Notes under the pieces: model-generated
Seen by the model: the letters and a program-made list of their open reading frames with translations, nothing else
What the model was told of the DNA's origin: nothing
Database searches by the model: none
NCBI RefSeq assembly: GCF_004526235.1
Contig: NZ_CP038159.1
Span: 3,162,001 to 3,226,000, forward strand
Length of the DNA: 64,000 nt
Direction: 5' to 3'
DNA from: Sphingobacterium sp. CZ-2
GTDB lineage: Bacteria; Bacteroidota; Bacteroidia; Sphingobacteriales; Sphingobacteriaceae
Program-made: the position numbers and the translations under genes
In this document: positions 43,019-52,309 of the stretch, in pieces
Numbering within the stretch: the first letter of the stretch is position 1
Layout: the number at the start of each line of letters is the position of its first letter

Positions 43019-46000
43019 TTAAAAATTAGCAGAAACACCTAGGGTAAACACGCGCATGATGCCGTAGGTCCAGGACCCTCCCTGCGATTCCGGATCCGCC
43101 ATTTTTACCTTGGTAAATAGGAAAGGATTCTGCGCATTGGCATACAGACGGGCATTTTTGATACCCACCTTGCGGGTCATGTTGGATTGGAAAGTATATC
43201 CCGCCTGGATGAATTTTACACGTAGATAGCGGGCATCAAACAACCAGAAATCACTCACTAATATATTATTGGCCGGCAGGGACAGCAATCTCGGATAGAT
43301 TGCATCCTGATTGTTCTCGCGCCAAGAATTGGCTGCCCTGAATTTTGTAGGAATACCTCCAGAAGCACTCTGGTTCAAAGGGTGCCACAAATATCCACTG
43401 GATTTACCACCCAGATTGGCCGAATAATCGTGCTTTCCGGTTCCCTGCAACAGGAACTCCAAATCGAACTGTTTGAACCTGAAGTTGAAGTTTGCGAAAT
43501 AATTGATCCTTGGTGTCGGATCTCCGATCACTTGCTGATCCTTATCATCGATGATCCCATCGTTGTTCAGATCCACGTATTTGATGTCGCCAGGTCCTTG
43601 TTTCGGGCGGATAGGCACTTTTGCCGTTAACTTATCATTCTCAAAATCCGAGAACTGCAGGATCCCGTTGGACACATAGCCGTAAAAACTGCTGATGGCA
43701 TGTCCTTTTTGGTTGATGTGGTTGCCGCTACGATAGGGGCCACCCACCAAGGAAGTGATCTCGTTTCGGTTATGGCTGATCCCTGGACGGATCCCAAAAG
43801 AGAAATCCTTTCCGATGCGATCCTTATAATCCAGGGCAATCTCCAGCCCCTTGTTGCTTACACTTCCAGCATTCAAAGGCGCCGAACCTATTGCTCCAGA
43901 TAAGGCTACGGATGGCTTCAACAATACATCGTTGGTCTTTTTGTCGTAATAATCGAATATCACCGAGAATTTATTGTTGAATAAACCGAGGTCAAAACCG
44001 ATATCCAGGATGCTCACTTTCTCCCAGGAGATGTTCGGATTTCCCCAAACATTTTCTACCCCGTTCTTCGTGTCTATCAGGTTCTGGTACAGGTAAAGTC
44101 CGATGTTTTCATTTCCTAACTGCCCGTAGGAAGCCCTGATCTTAAAATTATTGACCGCCTTGATGTTGAAGAAGTTTTCCTTGTGCACATTCCATCCCAA
44201 AGCGACGGAAGGGAAGTAGCCGAATTTATTTCCGGGGCCAAATTTGGAGGATCCATCCGCACGTAGGGACAATTCCGCCAAGTAACGGTCCTGATAGGAA
44301 TAGTTCAACTTCGCGAAGCTGGAAACCAAGGTCGATACATTCCAATAGCCGTTATGGAATTTCTCCATCGAGAATCCACCCATGGCATATACTTGGTGCT
44401 CAGCAAAGGATTTGTTGTAATCCAAGGTTCCACCCAAATAAATGTAGGTATCGCGGACAGAGGCATGCGAATTCCGCTGCACATTCCAGGTCTGCACCAG
44501 CTCCTTGCTGTAATAATCAAAGAAATAATAATTGTCGCGCTGCTGCTTGTAAAGATCCGCATTCAAACGGTAACTGAACTGTCCCCGGAGGTTCAAGTTG
44601 TTCGTGATGCTCCATTTCGGTTGCAGGTTGATGGTCGCCTGGTCAAAAGTATAACCCAGGGTTCCGCCGACTTCCGCATAGGCAATAGGATTGACCAAAT
44701 CGGCATATCGGCCGTAGATGGTTGGCCAGCCTTCTTCCTTCGGGTATTTCGGAAGCACATTTGGCGGAAGACGATAAAGGTCATCCAGCATCCTGATCCC
44801 GCCGTTTCCAATGCTACGATTAGGATATTGTGTATTTCTCCGGATGCCCAATACATCGAGATTAACCAGGAATCTCTTAGAAAGGGAAACCGACGTATTT
44901 GCCCGGATATTAAAACGGCTCATGCCGTTCAAGGGGAGCATGCCTTTTTGGTTCATGTAATTCCCGGTAATGGCAAAACGCGCCACATCATTACCACCGC
45001 TGATGGATAGCGAGTGGGAGGTAAGGGGGCTGAACTCATCAATAAGCTCCTTGGTCCAATTGGTGTTGGGGTATTTGATCGGATCTTCGCCCGAAGCGGT
45101 CTTCTTGATCTGTTCTTCGGTGAACAAGGCCTGACTTCCAGAGGCTACCTGCGCATAATTGTACATCTGCATGAAGGTAGGTGCATCGACAAAATCAGGT
45201 AAGATGTTTGGCGTCTGATGGCCGTAATAACCATCATAGAGCACCTTGATCTCGCCTGCTTTCCCTCTTTTGGTGGTTACGAGAATAACACCATTGGCAG
45301 CTCTGGCACCATAAATCGCGGCCGCGGCTGCGTCTTTCAGGATCGTCACACTTTCAATGGTTACCGGATCGATATGGTTCATGTCCATCGGCGTACCATC
45401 CACCAAGACCAATGGATTGGCATTGTTCAAGGTAGAGATGCCTCGGATTTTGATGCTCGCTGCATCGCCTCCCGGCATACCGGAACCCTGCTGTACGTTG
45501 AGCCCCGTAACACCACCTTGTAAGGCTTGACTTAAATTGGTGATCGGTTTTCCTTCGATGTTGGACTTGATGTCGAGATTGGCGATGGAGCTGGCGATGT
45601 GCTTCCGTTGCATTTCGTTCATCCCGACAACCACCACTTCATCGACATCAGAAATGTCCTGTTCTAGGGAGATGGTCAAGTTGCTTTCGTTTTTATTGAC
45701 CAGGATTTCCCTTTTATGGTATCCTACGGCCGAAAATACAATTTTCTGGTCCTTCGGTACGCTGATGCTGTAATAACCCGCCTGATCCGTTTTGCCCAGC
45801 GGACTTCCGTCCTTGAGGCTAATGCTGACATCGGCAAGGGGAATAGGGGGCTCCTGGCTGTTGAATACCCGTCCTTTAATGGTTATTTTTTCCTGGGCTG
45901 CTGGGTGAGCAAGCAGATCCATGGGGGCAATGGCCAGACTGTTGTTGATCTGTGCTATTGAAGGTATTGACAGTTTGTTATTGATCTGTGCTATTGAAGG

Positions 46001-46126
46001 TATTGACAGTTTGTTATTGATCTGTGCAAATGCAGTCAATTGATAGCCAAGTAGGCAACTCGTTAAGAGCCACTTCGGTAATTGACTGGCGTTCTTGGAT
46101 GATTGACTGGCGTTCTTTTTTTTCAT
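43019..46126 (-). CDS. susC: SusC/RagA family TonB-dependent outer-membrane transporter
   Basis: A 1035-residue TonB-linked porin. After the signal (WLLTSCLLGYQLTAFAQ) come a carboxypeptidase-like domain (ITIKGRVFNSQEPPIPLADV), a plug with DEVVVVGM and the SusC signature NLSQALQGGVTGLNVQQGSG / PLVLVDGTPMD / YGARAANGVILVTTKRGK, then the beta barrel ending in FTLGVSANF. It imports a large ligand with SusD using TonB energy. The N-terminus is odd: residues 4-16 duplicate KNASQ and residues 35-58 repeat AQINNKLSIPSI twice and a third time in part, from a 36-bp DNA repeat. No sigma/anti-sigma genes are adjacent. Confidence 0.95.
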   Translation of the reverse strand: MKKKNASQSSKNASQLPKWLLTSCLLGYQLTAFAQINNKLSIPSIAQINNKLSIPSIAQINNSLAIAPMDLLAHPAAQEKITIKGRVFNSQEPPIPLADVSISLKDGSPLGKTDQAGYYSISVPKDQKIVFSAVGYHKREILVNKNESNLTISLEQDISDVDEVVVVGMNEMQRKHIASSIANLDIKSNIEGKPITNLSQALQGGVTGLNVQQGSGMPGGDAASIKIRGISTLNNANPLVLVDGTPMDMNHIDPVTIESVTILKDAAAAAIYGARAANGVILVTTKRGKAGEIKVLYDGYYGHQTPNILPDFVDAPTFMQMYNYAQVASGSQALFTEEQIKKTASGEDPIKYPNTNWTKELIDEFSPLTSHSLSISGGNDVARFAITGNYMNQKGMLPLNGMSRFNIRANTSVSLSKRFLVNLDVLGIRRNTQYPNRSIGNGGIRMLDDLYRLPPNVLPKYPKEEGWPTIYGRYADLVNPIAYAEVGGTLGYTFDQATINLQPKWSITNNLNLRGQFSYRLNADLYKQQRDNYYFFDYYSKELVQTWNVQRNSHASVRDTYIYLGGTLDYNKSFAEHQVYAMGGFSMEKFHNGYWNVSTLVSSFAKLNYSYQDRYLAELSLRADGSSKFGPGNKFGYFPSVALGWNVHKENFFNIKAVNNFKIRASYGQLGNENIGLYLYQNLIDTKNGVENVWGNPNISWEKVSILDIGFDLGLFNNKFSVIFDYYDKKTNDVLLKPSVALSGAIGSAPLNAGSVSNKGLEIALDYKDRIGKDFSFGIRPGISHNRNEITSLVGGPYRSGNHINQKGHAISSFYGYVSNGILQFSDFENDKLTAKVPIRPKQGPGDIKYVDLNNDGIIDDKDQQVIGDPTPRINYFANFNFRFKQFDLEFLLQGTGKHDYSANLGGKSSGYLWHPLNQSASGGIPTKFRAANSWRENNQDAIYPRLLSLPANNILVSDFWLFDARYLRVKFIQAGYTFQSNMTRKVGIKNARLYANAQNPFLFTKVKMADPESQGGSWTYGIMRVFTLGVSANF
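45945..46117. repeat. Tandem duplications at the susC 5' end (36-bp and 21-bp units)
   Basis: A 36-base unit beginning TTGATCTGTGCTATTGAAGG occurs at 45945-45980 and 45981-46016, with a partial third. A second duplication, ATTGACTGGCGTTCTT, occurs at 46081 and 46102. Copies are nearly identical, so the events look recent. Confidence 0.85.
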
Positions 46127-46172
46127 AATTTTGAACTAATAAAAAATTGTGTATTCGATTTTTTTAAAATGG

Positions 46173-46201
46173 AATAAGGAGGAGCGCAATTCCTCTTTAT
46201 T
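46173..46201. promoter_or_regulatory. Hairpin in the susC leader region
   Basis: AATAAGGAGGA pairs with TCCTCTTTATT (one G-T) around GCGCAAT; on the plus strand it is followed by a T run. It lies 47 bases before the susC start, so it could be a leader structure or a terminator read on the opposite strand. The remaining 270 bases up to the hydrolase gene are AT-rich without a gene. Confidence 0.4.
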
Positions 46202-46480
46202 CTTTTTTTTATGGTCAGTTTAACGCATATTTTCCTCCTTTTTATTGTTTATAACTTTAGGGTAAATATTAGTGTTTATTAGCTAATATTTCGGCTCTAA
46301 AATTAGGTTGATTGCTTAATAATTTAATAAAGCTCAAAAATATCATCGTTTTGTTAATTGAACATTAATTAATATTTAAAATTGGTTAAATATTAATTTA
46401 TTGTGTTGGTTTTCTACGGCTTAGTTTTTGTTGTGTTTAAGAGGAAAAAAATCATTGTAGACTCGTTTAAACAGATTATC

Positions 46481-47497
46481 ATGAAAAACTCGATTTTATT
46501 ATTTGCTATTGCTTTTTGGTCCTTTATATTCCACTCGACTTCTTTATCCGCACAGGAGAACCGACCGGTGTTGGATATCATGCTGAACAATTATAAATAC
46601 CCCTATGAGGTGAAGTATTTTTCCTTCAACAGTCAGGGGGAGGATCTGAAAATGGGCTATATGGATGTGGCGGCTACTGATAATCCGAATGGGGAAGTGG
46701 TGGTTTTATTGCATGGAAAGAATTTCAATGGGGCGTATTGGCGGGAGCTGATCGCTGCTTTAAATAAAGATGGTTATCGGGTTATTGTTCCGGATCAGGT
46801 GGGCTTTGGAAAGTCTTCCAAACCAGTTGGTTATCAGTTCAGTTTTCAACAGCTTGCTTTGAATACCAAAATGCTTTTGGAGGAGCTGAACGTGGAGAAG
46901 ATAAACCTGTTGGGGCATTCGATGGGTGGCATGTTGGCGACTAGATTTGCGCTGATGTATCCGGAGATGTGCAAGAAATTGATATTGGAGAATCCGATCG
47001 GTTTAGAGGATTGGAAGACAGTAGCGAGTTATACTTCGATTGATCAGCATTATCAGAATGAGCTGAAAGCGACATATGAAAGTACGCGTGAATATCAGAA
47101 TACTTTTTACTACGATAAGAAATGGAAGGAAAATTATGATGAGTGGGTTTATCTGTTGACGGGTTGGGTGAAATCGCCGGATTATCCCCAAGTGGCGATG
47201 GTGAATGCGAAGACCGCGGATATGATATTTACGCAGCCTGTGGTTTATGAGTTTAAGGATTTGAATGTTCCAACTTTGTTGATTATTGGTACGAGGGATA
47301 GAACGGCTATTGGAAAGAATACGGTGAAGGATCCGGTGGTTAGGGAGTCGATGGGGCAGTATCAATTGCTGGGTAAGAAAACCCAGAAATTGATTAAAGG
47401 TTCGGAATTGGTAGAGCTGGATGATGTTGGTCATTTACCTCATATTGAAACTTTTGATCGATTTATTGTACCGTTGAAAGCTTTTTTGAAGAAATAA
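46481..47497 (+). CDS. Alpha/beta hydrolase, secreted
   Basis: About 338 residues with a signal peptide (MKNSILLFAIAFWSFIFHS to SLSAQ). The fold shows the oxyanion region LLHGKNFNGAYW, the nucleophile elbow GHSMGG with Ser147, Asp in IIGTRDRTAIG and His in GHLPHIE. I start at the ATG at 46481; a longer frame from TTG at 46403 would put 26 odd residues before the signal peptide. Closest style is epoxide hydrolase/haloalkane dehalogenase-like esterases. Substrate unknown. It is transcribed away from susC and followed directly by repeat copy 4. Confidence 0.88.
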   Translation: MKNSILLFAIAFWSFIFHSTSLSAQENRPVLDIMLNNYKYPYEVKYFSFNSQGEDLKMGYMDVAATDNPNGEVVVLLHGKNFNGAYWRELIAALNKDGYRVIVPDQVGFGKSSKPVGYQFSFQQLALNTKMLLEELNVEKINLLGHSMGGMLATRFALMYPEMCKKLILENPIGLEDWKTVASYTSIDQHYQNELKATYESTREYQNTFYYDKKWKENYDEWVYLLTGWVKSPDYPQVAMVNAKTADMIFTQPVVYEFKDLNVPTLLIIGTRDRTAIGKNTVKDPVVRESMGQYQLLGKKTQKLIKGSELVELDDVGHLPHIETFDRFIVPLKAFLKK

Positions 47498-47501
47498 CCC
47501 T

Positions 47502-47724
47502 CGTCATTGCGAGGAGGCACGACGAAGCAATCTTCCCACATGTCATGCTGAGCGAAGTCGAAGCATCTACATTTGGCCAACATACAGATCCTTCGACTTT
47601 GCTCAGGATGACACGAAAGAAAAGATTGCTTCGTTCCTCCCACCACGAAAGAAAAGATTGCTTCGTGCCTCGCAATGACGGCAGAAGTTCCTCGCAATGA
47701 CGGCTGAAGTCCCTCGCAATGACG
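47502..47724. repeat. Nested palindromic intergenic repeat, copy 4
   Basis: Full form: CGTCATTGCGAGGAGGCACG, inner arms GTCATGCTGAGCGAAGTCGA and CCTTCGACTTTGCTCAGG, then outer partner arms repeated with decay (CTCGCAATGACGGC twice). It follows the hydrolase stop by four bases. Confidence 0.9.
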
Positions 47725-47896
47725 GTTAAATCCCCTCCATCATAGTTGTTCCAACACCTTTGTGGTTAGCAAACTACAACCGCAAAAAACCATAAAAATT
47801 ATCCGTAAAAACATTCTTTTTCCACCTACTTTTGCTTCCGAATTAATAGAAATCATTAATCATTCCAACATTAATGATTCACACACTAACATCAAA

Positions 47897-48088
47897 ATGA
47901 AAAACAATACGATAATGGGCAGCGGGGAAAAAGCGGCTTATATAAGCCCTAAAATTACATTGCATTTAATAGAATTAGAGAACGGAATTGCTGTTGGGTC
48001 TGCGGAAGTTCGCACCACCAATTCCAAAGGGATTATTGAGGATGAATGGGAGACAGGTAGTGATATCAATGGTACTTACGGCTGGTAA
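47897..48088 (+). CDS. Small protein of the fimbrillin-locus type (63 aa)
   Basis: The likely product starts MKNNTIMGSGEKAAYISPKI, contains LHLIELENGIAVGSAEVRTT and ends DEWETGSDINGTYGW. This pattern (YISPKI...IELENGIA.GSA...EDEWE...W) recurs just upstream of fimbrillin-like lipoproteins in Sphingobacteriaceae. Reading from 47762 would add 45 unlikely residues. Seventy bases separate it from the next gene. It has no signal peptide; function unknown, perhaps a surface or export companion. Confidence 0.65.
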   Translation: MKNNTIMGSGEKAAYISPKITLHLIELENGIAVGSAEVRTTNSKGIIEDEWETGSDINGTYGW

Positions 48089-48157
48089 TCCATATCCATC
48101 CCATCCATTTATTACAAATACTTCCCAACTAATTATTAAAGATTCAACATCAACAAC

Positions 48158-49897
48158 ATGAAAAAAGGATTACATCTCCCTATATATTTCACCCTTATCA
48201 GTTTCACGTTTTTAACTTTTACCTTCATCTCCTGCGACAAAAACTCAGGAAGTGGGGAAGGTGCTGGAGAGCCTGTTCTGGTAACTGTAAATATCGATGC
48301 CAACAGCAATTACGAGGATGGTGGCGATATTGGAAACAACAACGATCAGGAAGCTAAAACTATGGCATCCATTGGTCTACCTATTGAAAGCCATACCATT
48401 GAACTAAACGATAAATTTTTGTTGAAGGCCGAATTGATCCCTACAGGCCAATTCTCGCCCAATATCGCTAGAAAAATAAAGGCTTCAACAAGCCAAAATG
48501 CATCGGCTGATCTGAAGGCAGAAAAGAATCCTTTATCGCCTAATGTACGTTATAAATTAGTGGTGTTCAAAGCCAATGGCGATTACCTGCGGGAAGTAGA
48601 TTATGTATATACGCAAGAGGCCAGTGCAGCAAAGCTGATGCTCGATGGAACGGTGTCCTATATCTTCGTCGCCTATTCTGTAAATTCTACTTCGGTTTTG
48701 CCTGCCATTACCTTCAGCAATCCGGCCAACAAAACCCTTAATACTGCTAGCGTAGTTGCACCGGCAGGAAACATGGACCTGATGTATTTCAGAAGAGACC
48801 TGACTTTGCCACAGAATACAGCGACCAATCTGGATGTGGTTTTGAAACATAAATTAACACAGATAACGACTACCATCGATGCTTCCCAAACGGAATACGA
48901 TATCGATGCTCTATCGGGAGTTACCTTGAATAATCATTTACCAATTTCAACTTTGAATTTAAGTACAGGTAATATTACCCCGTCTGGTACTGCTACGACT
49001 GTTCCTTTGGTATTTCCTGCAGGAAATAGTATGATAAAGACGGCGGCACCAGCGATCATCAATGCAAGTCCTGCGGGAACAACATTGACGATAGGTAACT
49101 TAAGAATCACCCATGTCACGGCACCTGCTAATATCACACCTATAGGTCCTGTTACGGTAGTAGCTGGGTTTAAATACAATATGAAGTTGACAATAGTGCC
49201 TAATGATGAATTCCTTACTTATGAAAATCAAAAGGCGGTTAGGATCAATGGAAAGGTATGGATGCGATTGAATGTGGGAGCAACAGCTGGAGATCCTGAT
49301 GCGAATCCAACGACTTATCTACATCAGGGGAATTATTACCAATGGGGGAGAAAATTTGTGGTTGGTTCTGGGACGTCAAATTTATCGAGTGCACCTTCAG
49401 GATGGGTTAGCTCCAATTTTAATTCACCTACTGCGTGGAATACAGGTACGGAGGCCGCTCCCAAAAAGAACATCACGAATGATCCTTGCCCTACAGGTTT
49501 TAGGGTTCCTACTAAACCAGAGATGGATGATTTATTATCTAGCACGATCATAACCAGGAATTCAGGTAATTTTACAACGAGTTCTACTAATTATAATTCG
49601 GCATTTGTTTTCACGAGTAAAAGGAAGAAATCGGTTAAATTAACCATGCCTTTGCAAGGTTATTATACGATTTTGGGGTATACTTCAAATGATCAAAATT
49701 ATTCATTCGCTCCCTTCATCAGTTACCGAGGAACATATGGATTATATTTCAATAGTTATTTCCTAGCGCCCAGAGTCAATTCCAGATTAACCTTGATTGC
49801 CAATACAAGTTCCAATACAGCTAGTGTGGTTATTCAACAACCGCATAGCGGAAATACCGTAGAAAGTACGCCTATCCGTTGTATTGCTGGGAATTAG
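48158..49897 (+). CDS. Fimbrillin-like lipoprotein with C-terminal FISUMP-type domain
   Basis: A 579-residue lipoprotein (leader to FISC at residue 26). Residues 30-350 resemble Bacteroidota fimbrillin/Mfa-like proteins (VTVNIDANS, YKLVVFKANGDYLREVDYVY, GTVSYIFVAYSVNSTS). From about 370, GKVWMRLNVGATAGDPD, YYQWGRKF and NDPCPTGFRVPTKPEMDDLL mark the Fibrobacter-succinogenes-major-paralog domain found in surface proteins. The role is probably adhesion or a surface fibre. The small gene upstream is its usual neighbour. Confidence 0.78.
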   Translation: MKKGLHLPIYFTLISFTFLTFTFISCDKNSGSGEGAGEPVLVTVNIDANSNYEDGGDIGNNNDQEAKTMASIGLPIESHTIELNDKFLLKAELIPTGQFSPNIARKIKASTSQNASADLKAEKNPLSPNVRYKLVVFKANGDYLREVDYVYTQEASAAKLMLDGTVSYIFVAYSVNSTSVLPAITFSNPANKTLNTASVVAPAGNMDLMYFRRDLTLPQNTATNLDVVLKHKLTQITTTIDASQTEYDIDALSGVTLNNHLPISTLNLSTGNITPSGTATTVPLVFPAGNSMIKTAAPAIINASPAGTTLTIGNLRITHVTAPANITPIGPVTVVAGFKYNMKLTIVPNDEFLTYENQKAVRINGKVWMRLNVGATAGDPDANPTTYLHQGNYYQWGRKFVVGSGTSNLSSAPSGWVSSNFNSPTAWNTGTEAAPKKNITNDPCPTGFRVPTKPEMDDLLSSTIITRNSGNFTTSSTNYNSAFVFTSKRKKSVKLTMPLQGYYTILGYTSNDQNYSFAPFISYRGTYGLYFNSYFLAPRVNSRLTLIANTSSNTASVVIQQPHSGNTVESTPIRCIAGN

Positions 49898-49922
49898 GCG
49901 GAGAAACGTGAGGGGTTTTGTC

Positions 49923-50180
49923 CGTCATCGCTAGTAAAAGCGTCATTGTGAGGAAATGCGTCATGGGAGGCACTTTGTCCGTCATTGCGAGGAGGCACGA
50001 CGAAGCAATCTTCCCACATGTCATGCTGAGCGAAGTCGAAGCATCTACATTTGGCCAACATACAGATCCTTCGACGTTGCTCAGGATGACACGAAAGAAA
50101 AGATTGCTTCGTTCCTCGCAATGACGCAGGAAAGATTGCTTCATACCTCGCAATGACGGGAAGAGTACCTCGCAATGACG
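49923..50180. repeat. Nested palindromic intergenic repeat, copy 5
   Basis: A full core from 49982 is preceded by decayed outer arms (CGTCATCGCTAG, CGTCATTGTGAGG). Inner arms GTCATGCTGAGCGAAGTCGA and CCTTCGACGTTGCTCAGG. It fills the gap between two convergent genes. Confidence 0.9.
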
Positions 50181-50218
50181 GTTCTAACGTCTAATATCTA
50201 TCATCTATAATCTAAACC

Positions 50219-51508
50219 CTACCTTCTCTTATTCGCTTTGCTCATTTTCGCCTTTACGCCGCTGCCATAATTATAAGTCTTGCTATTGCTTTCCTTCTTT
50301 TTGTGGAAGGCGCCACCTCTAGTTTCATCCTCTTCTTCCTTTTGCTTTCCGCTATCATTGGATGGGGAATAGATCAATAAATCCTCCGGCAGATCCATCA
50401 CCGGAATCTTCTTGCCCAATGCCTGTTCGATCTTCCTTAATTCCGGCAATTCAATGTCCGTCGAAAAGGTAATGGCGATTGCCTCATCCTGGCCGTTATC
50501 CGAGCCGGATTTCAATACATGCTTCACAAAAACATCCTTATCCTCCGGAATATCGATGTGGAAAATAAATGGGATGCCCGACAGATTCAGTTCATGGCCA
50601 TCCTCGTTGGCGACCAATAAGATCCGATAATCGGAATTCTGTTTGAATATTTCGATATCATCGATCCGATGGTTATCCTCATCGTACAATTGATAAAGAA
50701 CGGCTGAACCTTTCTTCACCTGCAGTCTTTCTTTCAGTTTCTGTGCTGTCTGACGGGAATTGGCAAATACTACAACCTTCTCAAACACTTCCTCATCCGC
50801 CATCAGGTTGTTCAGCAAGTTGATCTTGGTCGTGAAATTAGGAACCTGATAGAGCATCAGGTCGTGCGTATCGATCTCATCTGCGGATAATTCATCCACT
50901 TCCACCAAAGTAGGGAAAGGCATGAACTCATCGATCATCAGGTGCAGTTTATCATGGTCCACCGTACTGAAACAAAGGTATTGCACATTGCCACAGCTCT
51001 GTGCCAATTCGCGTACATTGGTGGCCATGCCCTGTTTAACCATCTCTTCCGCATCATCCAGGATGAAGGTCTGGATCCGGTTCAGGTTAAGCCCCAATTT
51101 CAGGTATACCGCGCGGGCACGATTTGGTGTTGCCACCACGATATCCACTCCACGCACCAATCCTTCAATTTCTTCCTCCATGCTTCCAGAAGGTTTTAGG
51201 CCCATGATATGGAGATCTTTATTCTTGCTGATGGCATAGAACTGTTCGATGATCTCAGCGATTTTCTCCTCATTCGGTGTCAGGATCAAAACCTTAGGCG
51301 CTTCATCCTGGGTATATTTCAAACGCGAAAGTACCCCCAATATGTAGGTGGTTGTCTTACCGGTTCCTTCAGGTGCAATTCCGAGGATACTATGTCCGCC
51401 AATGATGCGGGACAAGGTTCTCAATTGGAATTCCTTGGCGGTAAAATAGCCCAATTCGCTCATATTGGCGTGAAGTCTTTTGCTAAGCTTTAATTTATCT
51501 AATGACAC
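50219..51508 (-). CDS. DEAD-box-like RNA helicase with degenerate motifs
   Basis: About 429 residues, starting at GTG 51506-51508 (VSLDKLKLSKRLHANMSELG), the usual DEAD-box beginning. Walker A is APEGTGKTTT; motif Ib-like VATPNRAR is present. Motif II is DDAEE instead of DEAD, motif III reads FSTVD instead of SAT, and the expected HRxGRxGR motif VI is absent (KHVLKSGSDNGQDEAIAI stands there). A basic tail (KKKESNSKTYNYGSGVKAKM) may bind RNA. Catalysis is therefore doubtful; it may work as an RNA-binding or regulatory helicase-fold protein. Confidence 0.75.
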   Translation of the reverse strand: MSLDKLKLSKRLHANMSELGYFTAKEFQLRTLSRIIGGHSILGIAPEGTGKTTTYILGVLSRLKYTQDEAPKVLILTPNEEKIAEIIEQFYAISKNKDLHIMGLKPSGSMEEEIEGLVRGVDIVVATPNRARAVYLKLGLNLNRIQTFILDDAEEMVKQGMATNVRELAQSCGNVQYLCFSTVDHDKLHLMIDEFMPFPTLVEVDELSADEIDTHDLMLYQVPNFTTKINLLNNLMADEEVFEKVVVFANSRQTAQKLKERLQVKKGSAVLYQLYDEDNHRIDDIEIFKQNSDYRILLVANEDGHELNLSGIPFIFHIDIPEDKDVFVKHVLKSGSDNGQDEAIAITFSTDIELPELRKIEQALGKKIPVMDLPEDLLIYSPSNDSGKQKEEEDETRGGAFHKKKESNSKTYNYGSGVKAKMSKANKRR

Positions 51509-51632
51509 AGCAGATGGATTATATATAATGTGAAACCGCAAAGTTACGAAATTTATTGGCAAGGAAATTGCGCTTCAAGGACAATCACACAATTTCATTT
51601 ATTAATAAAATATTGACCTTAAAATCTAACAC

Positions 51633-52034
51633 ATGAGAACGAAAAACAAATTATTCTGCTTGGCATTTATAGCGTTGACTTCCTTTGGCTTTTCCGGTTG
51701 TAGTAAAGATGATGATGTTTCCAATAGCGATGTGGAAGGCACATATACTGGAGAGATGACGGTTTACCCGGCTACCGGAATTAAGATCTTTGATAATACG
51801 ACTTTGACGATTACCTCGGCAGGCGAGGGGAAGGTGAAGGTTACACCGGCAGCAAATACGGGTGGTGTAGCGGAGATCTTTGATGTATTTCCGGAGGATG
51901 GGTATATCGTGAATCCTGAAAATGATCCAAAAGGGACGTTTCTGTTCTATGGAAAGGATAATTCTTTAACGGTTTCTACCTTGGGAGATGTAAAAAAAGC
52001 TGGACAGTTTAGGTTTAAAGGCATTAAGCAGTAA
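51633..52034 (+). CDS. Small lipoprotein of unknown function
   Basis: A 133-residue protein with a lipoprotein leader (LTSFGFSGC, Cys23) followed by an acidic spacer (SKDDDVSNSDVEG) and beta-rich sequence (GTYTGEMTVYPATG, TLTITSAGEGKVKV). It resembles small lipocalin-like or META-like lipoproteins of Bacteroidota but I do not recognise a specific family. It is divergent from the helicase gene and followed 7 bases later by repeat copy 6. Confidence 0.7.
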   Translation: MRTKNKLFCLAFIALTSFGFSGCSKDDDVSNSDVEGTYTGEMTVYPATGIKIFDNTTLTITSAGEGKVKVTPAANTGGVAEIFDVFPEDGYIVNPENDPKGTFLFYGKDNSLTVSTLGDVKKAGQFRFKGIKQ

Positions 52035-52040
52035 GAAGAA

Positions 52041-52280
52041 CGTCATTGCGAGGAACGAAGCAATCTTTCCTCTTGTCATGCTGAGCGAAGTCGAAGCATC
52101 TAAACATGGTACACGTACAGATCCTTCGACGCTGCTCAGGATGACAAAGTCTAAAGATTGCTTCGTCGTGCCTCCTCGCAATGACGTTCAGATTGCTTCG
52201 TTGTGCCTCCTCGCAATGACGTTCAGATTTCTTCGTCGTGCCTCCTCGCAATGACGCGCATGTGCCTCCTCGCAATGACG
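52041..52280. repeat. Nested palindromic intergenic repeat, copy 6
   Basis: Outer CGTCATTGCGAGGAACGAAG, inner GTCATGCTGAGCGAAGTCGA and CCTTCGACGCTGCTCAGG, then four successive outer partners (GTGCCTCCTCGCAATGACG). Lies between convergent genes. Confidence 0.9.
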
Positions 52281-52309
52281 CGGTTTTAACTTCTCCTCAA
52301 TCTCGAAAA

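Noticed and set aside
49872-50175. Several open frames of about 90 codons across the palindromic repeat
   Set aside because: The same frames appear in every repeat copy on both strands, so they reflect the repeat and not genes.
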